NCBI GenBank assembly: GCA_947387575.1
Contig: CANDOC010000005.1
Span: 1 to 64,000, forward strand
Length of the DNA stretch: 64,000 bases
DNA from: Spongorhabdus nitratireducens
GTDB lineage: Bacteria > Pseudomonadota > Gammaproteobacteria > Pseudomonadales > Endozoicomonadaceae
Direction of reading: 5' to 3'
Made by a program: the position numbers and the translations under genes. Of the stretch, positions 8,888 through 15,547 are shown piece by piece (the first letter of the stretch is position 1; each line of letters begins with the position of its first letter). The notes beneath the pieces are model-generated. The model was not told the origin of the DNA, ran no database searches, and worked only from the letters and a program-made list of their open reading frames with translations.

Positions 8888-9721
8888 ATGTTGTATACGC
8901 ACACCAAAATGGGGAAGTGGCTGAGAGACAGCAGCCTGATATCAATAGCGCTGGGTATTTTTACTGTTCCGGCAGCAGCCAAAACCCAGGCAGAAATAGA
9001 AGCACTGCTGGAAATGAAAACCGGAGAAATCCAGCCAACATTATCGACACCAGTCGCCGGTGATCAGGCGGTTATGGATTGTTTGTTGGTACCCAGTGTT
9101 GAGGTTTCTGTCGCCAGCCCGGTAGTCGGGGTGATTCATTCGGTAGAAGTGCGAGAAGGGGATTATGTTCGCAAGGGGCAGCCTCTGATCAGACTTCATT
9201 CCGAAGTTGAACAGGCATCACTGGCCCTGAAAAAGGCCCAGACCGAGTTCGGTAAAAGAACCATCAGCCGGAATGAAGAGCTATACCGGCGCAATTTGAT
9301 CTCGGAGCAGGAGAAGGACGAGATAGAAATCAATAACCGGATTTTTGCGCTGGAAATGGCCCAGATTCAGGCTCAGATTGATCAGAAAACAATCCGTTCC
9401 TCCATCAGTGGTATCGTGACTGAGAAGCTGCTGGATCAGGGGGAGTATGTGGGTGAAGACCCGATTATGACTGTAACCCGCCTCAATCCATTGCATGTTG
9501 AGTTGGTGCTGCCAGCCAGCCTGTTTGGCTCGGTTCAGAAAGGCAATGAAATCAGTGTCATTCTGGCTGATCCGGTGGGAGGCCATCATGAAGCCAGGGT
9601 TGATACGGTTGACGCTGTGATTGATGCCGCGTCGTCAACCTTCGGAGTTCGTCTGGTACTGGATAATCCTGAAAATCGGATACCTGCCGGATTGAAGTGT
9701 CAGGCTGATATGAAGCTGTAA
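8888..9721 (+). CDS. periplasmic adaptor (HlyD/RND membrane fusion family)
   Basis: 277 residues with an N-terminal signal-like segment (about 12-30, LISIALGIFTVPAAA) ending in an AxAK-type cleavage site. The lipoyl half-motifs are clear: SPVVGVIHSVEVREGDYVRKGQPLIRL split at about 76-107 and IRSSISGIVTEKLLDQGEYV at about 167-188, separated by a short helical hairpin, then a beta-barrel. It is shorter than RND adaptors and lacks a long coiled coil. As the last gene of the cluster, 16 nt after the SecA-like gene, it may supply the periplasmic tunnel. No RND pump or ABC exporter is adjacent. Confidence 0.8.
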   Translation: MLYTHTKMGKWLRDSSLISIALGIFTVPAAAKTQAEIEALLEMKTGEIQPTLSTPVAGDQAVMDCLLVPSVEVSVASPVVGVIHSVEVREGDYVRKGQPLIRLHSEVEQASLALKKAQTEFGKRTISRNEELYRRNLISEQEKDEIEINNRIFALEMAQIQAQIDQKTIRSSISGIVTEKLLDQGEYVGEDPIMTVTRLNPLHVELVLPASLFGSVQKGNEISVILADPVGGHHEARVDTVDAVIDAASSTFGVRLVLDNPENRIPAGLKCQADMKL

Positions 9722-9744
9722 ACGTAAATTTGTCTGCAAAAGAT

Positions 9745-9796
9745 TGGAACAGGTTGTTTGCTTTTCATAAGGGCCTTGTTTAGTATTCCTGTTCCA
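9745..9796. promoter_or_regulatory. 9-bp perfect inverted repeat upstream of the rtcB leader
   Basis: TGGAACAGG (9745-9753) and CCTGTTCCA (9788-9796) are exact inverted copies separated by 34 nt. They lie between the export cluster and the rtcB leader. The spacing suits either a long-loop hairpin ending the upstream transcript or paired half-sites of a regulator. Neither reading can be decided from sequence. Confidence 0.4.
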
Positions 9797-9836
9797 GTTT
9801 CACCATTTCATTAGCAATGCAAAGGAGGATAAAAAA

Positions 9837-9881
9837 ATGACGTTCAACAATTCCTTTGCAGGCTCAGCCGCGTACTCGTAA
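9837..9881 (+). CDS. 14-codon putative leader peptide upstream of rtcB
   Basis: An AAAGGAGG ribosome-binding site (about 9821-9828), among the best in the window, precedes an ATG that opens a 14-residue reading frame (MTFNNSFAGSAAYS) ending in TAA. The frame is too short to be an enzyme, and it sits 68 nt before the rtcB start. The near-consensus Shine-Dalgarno argues that it is translated. A role as a regulatory leader is inferred from its position before a ribosome-repair operon and from the hairpin between it and rtcB. Confidence 0.5.
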   Translation: MTFNNSFAGSAAYS

Positions 9882-9904
9882 CAGTCACCCGGCCATCAGG
9901 CCTG

Positions 9905-9946
9905 CCAATTCCAGTTTTATTTCTCTGAACCTTTCTCAGGAATTGG
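9905..9946 (+). promoter_or_regulatory. hairpin covering the rtcB ribosome-binding site
   Basis: CCAATTCC (9905-9912) is the exact complement of GGAATTGG (9939-9946). The right arm includes the only Shine-Dalgarno-like sequence (AGGA, 9938-9941) before the rtcB ATG at 9950, so pairing would hide it. A competing stem is possible: GCAGGC inside the leader ORF (9858-9863) pairs with GCCTGC (9900-9905), touching the left arm. This resembles a translational attenuator. Confidence 0.45.
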
Positions 9947-9949
9947 TTA

Positions 9950-11146
9950 ATGGACAATTGTGTTCAGGCTTTATCATTAAAAGCCAATCTTGTTGCGTCT
10001 TCCTCCAGCTGGATTGAAGGCAAGGCCATTCAACAACTGCTGACGACAGCTGAACTCGAAGACATGATTCGGGTATCCGGTATGCCGGATTTGCATCCGG
10101 GGCGTGGATATCCGGTTGGCGCAGCATTTTTTACTTCACAAAGAATTTATCCGGCGCTGGTCGGAAATGATATCGGCTGTGGAATTGGGCTATGGCAGAC
10201 CTCGCTGAAAACTGCCAAATACCGTCCGGAAAAACTTGCAGCAAAACTACAGCATGCAAACCTTGAAACGCCCCTTGATGAGCAGTGGCAGGATCGGGTC
10301 AGTGCTGGCAAGAATGAGAAGGAAATCAAGACTGCTGGATTTGATGCGGCATTGGGTTCCATTGGCGGTGGTAATCATTTTGCCGAATTCCAGCAGCTTG
10401 ATGAGATTTACGATCGGGAGCAATGCCATCTGGCCGGCATTGACTCAGGACGCCTGCAGCTGCTGGTTCATTCGGGCTCACGTGGGCTGGGGCAGCATAT
10501 TCTGCAACAGCATGACACCTGCTTTGGGCATCAGGGGTTGGTGCAGGATACTCCGGAATTTAATGACTATGTAAGTCAGCATGACGAAGCTGTGCGTTGG
10601 GCCGAGCTAAACAGGGAGCTGATTGCAGAACGCTTTCTGCAGGCCGTTCGGAGTGATGGATCATGCCTGCTGGATGTAACCCATAACCTTGTGACCGCTG
10701 AAACTGTTGAAGGAGAAGCGGGCTGGTTGCACCGCAAGGGCGCGACACCGGCTACTCAGGGACTGGTAATGATTCCCGGCTCCCGTGGTGATTTCAGCTA
10801 TCTGGTACAACCCGTTGTTTCGGAAATTTCGCTGTATTCTCTTGCCCATGGTGCAGGACGGAAATGGGCGAGGGGAGATTGCCGCAACCGGTTAACGGGT
10901 AAATATCAGCAGAGTGAGTTATATAAAACCCGCTTTGGCAGTCAGGTTGTCTGTGCGGATAAAACCCTGTTGTACGACGAAGCGCCGGAAGCCTACAAGA
11001 AATGTGACGATGTTATTCGTGATCTCGAGACTGCAGGGCTTATTCGTCCAGTTGCCCGGTTTAAACCTGTTGTGACTTATAAAACAGGTAATGCAGGTAG
11101 AGCTGGAAAGGCCAGGAAGCCAACCAGACACGGAGGTGAAGGATGA
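9950..11146 (+). CDS. rtcB: RNA ligase RtcB family protein (PrfH-associated type)
   Basis: 398 residues. RtcB joins 2',3'-cyclic phosphate (or 3'-phosphate) and 5'-OH RNA ends using GTP and Mn2+. Family motifs are visible: DLHPGRGYPVG (about 44-54), the metal-binding VGNDIGCGIG (about 71-80), GSIGGGNHFAE (about 135-145), VHSGSRGLG, and HGAGRKWAR near residue 300, which contains the histidine that is guanylylated. Its stop overlaps the prfH start (ATGA), so the two are coupled. RtcB paralogues paired with PrfH are known to reseal 16S rRNA cut in the decoding centre after PrfH rescues the damaged ribosome. No rtcR or rtcA is adjacent. Confidence 0.92.
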   Translation: MDNCVQALSLKANLVASSSSWIEGKAIQQLLTTAELEDMIRVSGMPDLHPGRGYPVGAAFFTSQRIYPALVGNDIGCGIGLWQTSLKTAKYRPEKLAAKLQHANLETPLDEQWQDRVSAGKNEKEIKTAGFDAALGSIGGGNHFAEFQQLDEIYDREQCHLAGIDSGRLQLLVHSGSRGLGQHILQQHDTCFGHQGLVQDTPEFNDYVSQHDEAVRWAELNRELIAERFLQAVRSDGSCLLDVTHNLVTAETVEGEAGWLHRKGATPATQGLVMIPGSRGDFSYLVQPVVSEISLYSLAHGAGRKWARGDCRNRLTGKYQQSELYKTRFGSQVVCADKTLLYDEAPEAYKKCDDVIRDLETAGLIRPVARFKPVVTYKTGNAGRAGKARKPTRHGGEG

Positions 11147-11760
11147 TTATTCTGCAGTTATCTGCCGGGCAGGGACCGGAGGAATGTGCCAGAGCCGTTG
11201 CGCTCGGCCTGCGCCGGCTGGAAGCCGAAGCCCACTCAAAACAGGTCAGGGTAAAGATTATTGAGAGCCAGCAGGGAGCACGTTCAGGTACTTATAAATC
11301 GGTATTGGTTGCGCTGGAAGGCGAAGGCAGTCATTCGCTTGCACAACAATGGACCGGCAGTTTTCTATGGATCTGTCCCAGTCCTTATCGACCGGCTCAC
11401 AGGCGTAAAAACTGGTTTTTTGGCGGGGAGTGTTATGAGGTGTCTTCGCAGGAAGTCAGTCATGAGATTCGCTATAAAACCTGCCGGGCGTCCGGTGCGG
11501 GTGGTCAGCATGTGAATAAAACCGACAGTGCTGTCCAGGCGACACATATCGAGACAGGTTTGAGTGTCAGGGTTGAGTCCGAGCGCAGTCAGCATGCCAA
11601 CAAGCGGCTGGCTACAGCACTGTTGCTGCACAAGCTGGAACAGCAGGGCCATGAACAGGATGCCAGAAACCGCAATGTCCGCAGACAACAACACTGGGAG
11701 CTGGAGCGTGGTAATCCGCGACGGACTTTTCATGGTCCAAGCTTTAAAGCTGAAAAATGA
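11143..11760 (+). CDS. prfH: peptide chain release factor homologue PrfH
   Basis: 205 residues, the normal length for PrfH, which is a release-factor-like protein lacking the codon-recognition domain. The catalytic GGQ is at residues 120-122 within SGAGGQHVNKTDSAVQATH, and the release-factor-type basic tail contains RNxR and RRTFHGP. It overlaps rtcB by 4 nt. The family hydrolyses peptidyl-tRNA on ribosomes whose 16S rRNA decoding-centre tail has been cleaved, allowing the partner RtcB to reseal the RNA. The C-terminal KAEK end looks complete. Confidence 0.92.
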   Translation: MIILQLSAGQGPEECARAVALGLRRLEAEAHSKQVRVKIIESQQGARSGTYKSVLVALEGEGSHSLAQQWTGSFLWICPSPYRPAHRRKNWFFGGECYEVSSQEVSHEIRYKTCRASGAGGQHVNKTDSAVQATHIETGLSVRVESERSQHANKRLATALLLHKLEQQGHEQDARNRNVRRQQHWELERGNPRRTFHGPSFKAEK

Positions 11761-11815
11761 GTTTTGAAACGTAAGGTAAATATACTCAGGCGCTTTAAAA
11801 CCTGTTCTTTTGTAC

Positions 11816-11851
11816 AATATCAAGCATCTTCCCTGGAAGGTGCTTGATATT
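11816..11851. repeat. 17-bp near-perfect hairpin between prfH and the acyltransferase
   Basis: Bases 11816-11832 pair with 11835-11851 with a single G:U mismatch, leaving a tight loop at CCCTGG. No T-run follows on either strand. It could be a REP-like element, an operator or a weak terminator for rtcB-prfH. It supports starting the next gene downstream of it rather than at the TTG at 11810. Confidence 0.55.
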
Positions 11852-11923
11852 CAGGCAACAGATTTGAGTTGCCTCACTGATAATATGGACCCTGCTAGTC
11901 AAAGGAATAGTAAAACAAGGAAT

Positions 11924-12568
11924 ATGAGTCAGGATCGAAAACAGACAGAACACGCCTTTTTCCACAACAACTTTGTAGCGAAAAACGGGTTCAAGGAAGC
12001 CATTGGTCGACTGGTTTTATGGTTGATGGGAGGCTGGAAAGTCGTTGGCAGTATTCCGCGAATCAATAAATGCGTCATTATTGTTGCCCACCATACGTCT
12101 AACTGGGATTTTGTGGTGGCTATTGCTGCCAAACTGATCCTGCGCCTGCGGATACGCTTCTTTGCCAAACACTCCTTATTCGTTCCACCTCTTGGCTGGT
12201 TGATGAAAGGGTTCGGAGGCATTGCGATCAAGCGTGACGAAAAGATGAACCGTGTCGAACATTCCGCCCAGGTTATTCGGGAGTCGGATAATTTTGTGTT
12301 GGTGATTACACCGGAAGGGACCCGCTCCAAAGTCAGTAAGTGGAAGACAGGTTTCTACCATATTGCGCTCAAGGCCGGTGTGCCGGTTTTACCGGTTGCC
12401 CTTGATTTTGAAAACCGCCAGGTCGTGATCGGGGAGCCTATCAGCCTGAGTGGTAACCAGGATCAGGACTTTACAGATATGCATCGTTTCTTCCTCGCTC
12501 ACAAGCCCCGTCATCCCGAGCTGGGATGTAACGGACCTTTTGAAGCAGAAGATCCCAAGGCAAACTGA
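11924..12568 (+). CDS. 1-acyl-sn-glycerol-3-phosphate acyltransferase-like (PlsC family)
   Basis: The frame opens at TTG 11810, but that codon is followed by the long hairpin, so ATG 11924 (AAGGA just upstream) is preferred; ATG 11885 is an alternative. The product is 214 residues. Acyltransferase motif I is HHTSNWD (HX4D) and motif III is ITPEGTRSKV (EGT-R), with KRDEKMN between them. These enzymes transfer an acyl chain to lysophospholipid-like acceptors at the inner membrane. It ends 2 nt before the convergent polB stop. The exact acceptor cannot be told; this short form is often an orphan, not the essential plsC. Confidence 0.75.
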   Translation: MSQDRKQTEHAFFHNNFVAKNGFKEAIGRLVLWLMGGWKVVGSIPRINKCVIIVAHHTSNWDFVVAIAAKLILRLRIRFFAKHSLFVPPLGWLMKGFGGIAIKRDEKMNRVEHSAQVIRESDNFVLVITPEGTRSKVSKWKTGFYHIALKAGVPVLPVALDFENRQVVIGEPISLSGNQDQDFTDMHRFFLAHKPRHPELGCNGPFEAEDPKAN

Positions 12569-12570
12569 CC

Positions 12571-14994
12571 TCAGAATAGTCCCAGCTGGCCATCAATCAG
12601 CTGGTCAAAGTCCAGATCGGCAAATGGTAGAATGGCATCTGCAACCGGTTTGAGTTGTTTGTCGATATAATGTTGATAGTCGGCAGGGCTGGAACAGTGT
12701 TCGACGGCTTCCGGCCCGTTCACTGTAATGATATAGCTGATCCAGCCCTTGTTCTGATAACGCAGGGGCTTGCCTGCCTGCTGATTCAACTCATCTGCAC
12801 GACGGGCAGCACGGACATGGGGCGGGATATTTTTTACATACTGATCCAGCCTCTGGCGAAGCCTTTTACGATAGATCAGCTGATTATCCTTTTGTCCTGC
12901 CAGTGTCTGTTGCACCGTTTCACGCACCAGAGCTTCAGGTGACTGATCTGCAAACACCTGCTGATACAGAGATGTTTGAAAGCTCTTGGCAAGTAATGTC
13001 CAGTCGGAACGTACCGTTTCCAATCCCTTGAAAACCAGTGTTTCTCCTTTGGCATCAACTTTAAGCCCTGCATAGCGCTTTTTACTGCCGGTTTCAGAGC
13101 CCCTGATGGTTGGCATTAGAAAACGACTGTAGTGAGTTTCATATTCCAGCTCAAGATGACATTCCAGCTGATATTCTTTCTGTAAGGTTTCTTCCCAGCG
13201 CCGGTTTATATCCGCTGCCAGTGCGGTTCCAATACAGTCGGCCTGATTATGATCAAGCTCCTTGTTGAGTAATACAAAGGTTGAGTCAGTATCGCCGTAG
13301 ATAACCTTATGTCCGGCCTGCTCAATCCATTGTGCAGTCTGTTTCATAATGTCATGACCACGCATGGTAATAGAACTGGCCAGACGGGGATCATAAAAAC
13401 GACAACCACCGGATCCCAGTACACCATAGAATGAATTCATCAGGATCTTGATCGCCTGGGAGCAGGCACTGTCACCCAGCTGTTTGGCTTTATCCCGCTG
13501 CTGCCAGAGGGAGGAAATAATATCCGGCAGAAAATGCTGGTCTCTGGAAAAGACAGCACCGCGATAACCGGGAATACTGTCATCGGATTGCTTAAGCCCT
13601 TCAATCAGGCCCATAGGGTCAATTTTAAAGGTGCGGATAATCGACGGGTAAAGGCTTTTGAAATCCAGAACCAGTACATTGTGATAAAGCCCCGGAAAGG
13701 AATCCATCACATAACCGCCGGGAGACGTTAGGCCACCGCTTTGGGGCAGGTTGGGCGCGATATAACCGGCACGGTGCAGCTTGGGCAGATAGAGATTGGT
13801 AAAAGCCTGAACAGATCCTCCCTGACGATCCAGTTCCAGTCCGGTCAGCTGGCTGCGTAGTCGTAGAAAATCGAGCAAATGAGTATGCTCAAAAATATCG
13901 GAAACAAGACGGCAGTCTTCGATATTGTATTTAGCCAGCTTCTGCTTGTTATGGTGGAAGTCATGTGTGATGGCTTCCATGCGATTGTCCACATCTTCGG
14001 TTGCTTTGCCCCGGTTCAGCAACACCTGCGATACATGCTCCAGACTGAAACTGTCAAAGTGCCAGGTGGCAGCTTTCAGGGCATCAATACCATCAATCAC
14101 CATTCTGCCGGGCAGAGTGATAAAACCCTGTTCACTCTCATCTCTCCGGTCACGCCAGTGGGCTTCCTGTTGTCCCCGTCCCAGTAATAATTTGATGCCG
14201 CGATGTTTAGCTCTTTTTACCAGCAGTCGGAAGTCAAAATTAATCACATTCCAGCCAATGATAATATCCGGATCCAGCTGGGTGATACGGTCGACCAGTG
14301 ACTGTAGCAGTTGCTTTTCGCCCTGCACCCAGTGAATGTCACAATTAATATCATCCCTTTCCGGCTCGGGATCGCCAATCATCAATACTTCAGCTGTATC
14401 GGGTCCGTGCAGACCAATAGAGTAGAGCGATCCCTGCTCAGAGCATTCTATATCCAGCGAGATAACCTTGAATGACGGAGTGAAACTGTCAGGGCGTACT
14501 CTGACCTGCCGGTACTCGATATAGCCCTGGTGCTGCTCAATAGTTTCTGCAGTAAAGCTCAGGCCACCTGTAATAAACCGCTCCATCAGAAAACGGTCAT
14601 GTAGCCGAATATCTGACTCATAACAGGTAATGCTGGACGTCTTTAATATGTTGGCAGCATTCCGGGCATGTCTGATGGTGTCAAAGTACAGTGCTGTTAC
14701 TTGTTGCTGGTCAAAAGTTTGCAGCTCTAGTGATCTGTGATAAACGGGGATGGCTGACTGCTTCAGAAGCTTTGCAGCTTTGGTCAGGTTGCTGGTGGCA
14801 ATAAAAAACACCGGCCGTTCCTGTTCAATCACCAGTCTGGCAGGTTGGTGAGCAGTCATAACCCACAGCACAATTTTTGTATAGCTCTGATCTGTAGAAC
14901 TCTTATCTTTAAAGTCCTGATTTATATTGTGCTTGCAGTCATAGCTATGACGACTGAGGAGAAATCCATTCTCGATAATCGGGCTGGTGTTCAA
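12571..14994 (-). CDS. polB: DNA polymerase II (family B)
   Basis: 807 residues, slightly longer than E. coli Pol II (783). The N-terminal ENGFLLSRH aligns with the QAGFILTRH start of Pol II, supporting the ATG at 14994. Exonuclease motifs include SLDIECSEQG (Exo I, about 175) and NVINFDFRLL (Exo II). Polymerase motifs are LDFKSLYPSII (about 442), MNSFYGVLG, YGDTDSTF (about 564) and KKRYAGLK. Pol II is a proofreading polymerase used in replication restart and lesion bypass, often under SOS control. No LexA box was recognised upstream (nearest CTG/CAG pair has 9-nt spacing). Confidence 0.95.
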   Translation of the reverse strand: MNTSPIIENGFLLSRHSYDCKHNINQDFKDKSSTDQSYTKIVLWVMTAHQPARLVIEQERPVFFIATSNLTKAAKLLKQSAIPVYHRSLELQTFDQQQVTALYFDTIRHARNAANILKTSSITCYESDIRLHDRFLMERFITGGLSFTAETIEQHQGYIEYRQVRVRPDSFTPSFKVISLDIECSEQGSLYSIGLHGPDTAEVLMIGDPEPERDDINCDIHWVQGEKQLLQSLVDRITQLDPDIIIGWNVINFDFRLLVKRAKHRGIKLLLGRGQQEAHWRDRRDESEQGFITLPGRMVIDGIDALKAATWHFDSFSLEHVSQVLLNRGKATEDVDNRMEAITHDFHHNKQKLAKYNIEDCRLVSDIFEHTHLLDFLRLRSQLTGLELDRQGGSVQAFTNLYLPKLHRAGYIAPNLPQSGGLTSPGGYVMDSFPGLYHNVLVLDFKSLYPSIIRTFKIDPMGLIEGLKQSDDSIPGYRGAVFSRDQHFLPDIISSLWQQRDKAKQLGDSACSQAIKILMNSFYGVLGSGGCRFYDPRLASSITMRGHDIMKQTAQWIEQAGHKVIYGDTDSTFVLLNKELDHNQADCIGTALAADINRRWEETLQKEYQLECHLELEYETHYSRFLMPTIRGSETGSKKRYAGLKVDAKGETLVFKGLETVRSDWTLLAKSFQTSLYQQVFADQSPEALVRETVQQTLAGQKDNQLIYRKRLRQRLDQYVKNIPPHVRAARRADELNQQAGKPLRYQNKGWISYIITVNGPEAVEHCSSPADYQHYIDKQLKPVADAILPFADLDFDQLIDGQLGLF

Positions 14995-15113
14995 ACAGGC
15001 TCCGTAAAAGTGCTTTGGGAGTGATCAGATTATTCTAAATGATCATGATATTGACCTGAAAGATGACACACAAAAGGTAACTGTCAGCAAGTGAATTTTT
15101 TCTGGAAAAAGGT

Positions 15114-15142
15114 TTGACGGACGTCATTTTTTAAATGATAAT
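15114..15142 (+). promoter_or_regulatory. sigma70 promoter of the CsrB-like RNA
   Basis: TTGACG (15114-15119) and GATAAT (15137-15142) are separated by exactly 17 nt, each one base from consensus. The predicted start is near 15149. No convincing reading frame follows, but a highly structured region ending in a terminator does. No TGTAAG-N6-CTTACA (GacA) box was found upstream. Confidence 0.7.
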
Positions 15143-15150
15143 AATTCTCA
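15136..15150. promoter_or_regulatory. Fur box overlapping the sRNA -10 element
   Basis: TGATAATAATTCTCA matches the 7-1-7 Fur consensus TGATAATnATTATCA at all but one position. It contains the entire -10 hexamer of the promoter and reaches the predicted start. Bound Fe2+-Fur would be expected to block transcription. Confidence 0.65.
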
Positions 15151-15494
15151 TTAAGGCTTGGTTGAGAAGTTACTCAACACCCTGAATAGAGGAAAAAGGA
15201 ACAAGCCTGGGTTGTAGGTCTGTTTATCGTTTAAAGCTTCACGGCGAGGTACAAATCGGATTTGTAGTGAATCGGTGCAGGGAAGCACTACCTTTAACGT
15301 ATTTTGTGCTGTCATTTTGATCCGTTAACGCTTAACCGGTAGCGATGTACAAACAGGATTTTTGTACTGAGGCCGCAAGGAAGCGGAACCACATTTCCGC
15401 GTTTTCCGAGTAGTGGTTAGTCAGGTCCGGGCCCCATCTTCTGATCTGGTTAACCAAAAGGCTGGTCATCACCCGTGACCAGCCTTATTTTTTT
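15149..15494 (+). ncRNA. CsrB/Rsm-like small RNA with GGA-loop hairpins
   Basis: This interval has no supportable gene. From the predicted start at about 15149 to the terminator it would make an RNA of about 345 nt. Four hairpins each present GGA in the loop: TACAAA-[15256-15260]-TTTGTA (15250-15266), GTGC-AGGGAA-GCAC (15275-15288), GTACAAA-CAGGATT-TTTGTAC (15347-15367) and CCGC-AAGGAA-GCGG (15373-15386). Two more GGA motifs (15191-15193 and 15198-15200) lie in a purine-rich stretch enclosed by a GGCTTG/CAAGCC stem. The two hairpin pairs look like duplicated units about 97 nt apart. Repeated GGA in loops is the hallmark of RNAs that sequester CsrA/RsmA, and ACAGGAT matches the CsrA target consensus. 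Length is close to CsrB. Family assignment rests on structure only. Confidence 0.7.
15458..15494 (+). terminator. Rho-independent terminator of the CsrB-like RNA
   Basis: A perfect 11-bp stem (AAGGCTGGTCA at 15458-15468 with TGACCAGCCTT at 15476-15486, 7-nt loop) is followed by a run of seven T (15488-15494). It ends the plus-strand transcript just before the convergent fumC terminator. Confidence 0.85.
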
Positions 15495-15502
15495 GTGGCT
15501 GA

Positions 15503-15535
15503 AAATAAAAAAGGAGGATATTTCCTCCCCCTTTT
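15503..15535 (-). terminator. terminator of fumC
   Basis: GGAGGA/TCCTCC (15513-15518 and 15523-15528) with loop TATT is flanked by A/T runs. Read on the minus strand, the hairpin is followed by TTTTTTATTTT, placed 20-45 nt after the fumC stop. The T-rich sequence on the other side may make it bidirectional. Confidence 0.7.
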
Positions 15536-15547
15536 ATTACTCGGCGA

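Noticed and set aside
9721-9836. Sigma54 promoter for rtcB
   Set aside because: TGG...TTTGC is present near 9745-9761 but the GG-to-GC spacing is 14, not 12.
14980-15060. LexA (SOS) box in front of polB
   Set aside because: The only CTG/CAG pair has a 9-nt spacing instead of 10 and poor flanks.
15240-15390. Tandem riboswitch (glycine type) in the region upstream of the fumC end
   Set aside because: The duplicated structure lacks glycine-aptamer core sequences, is on the opposite strand to fumC, and ends in a terminator rather than before a gene; GGA-loop hairpins fit a CsrA-binding RNA.
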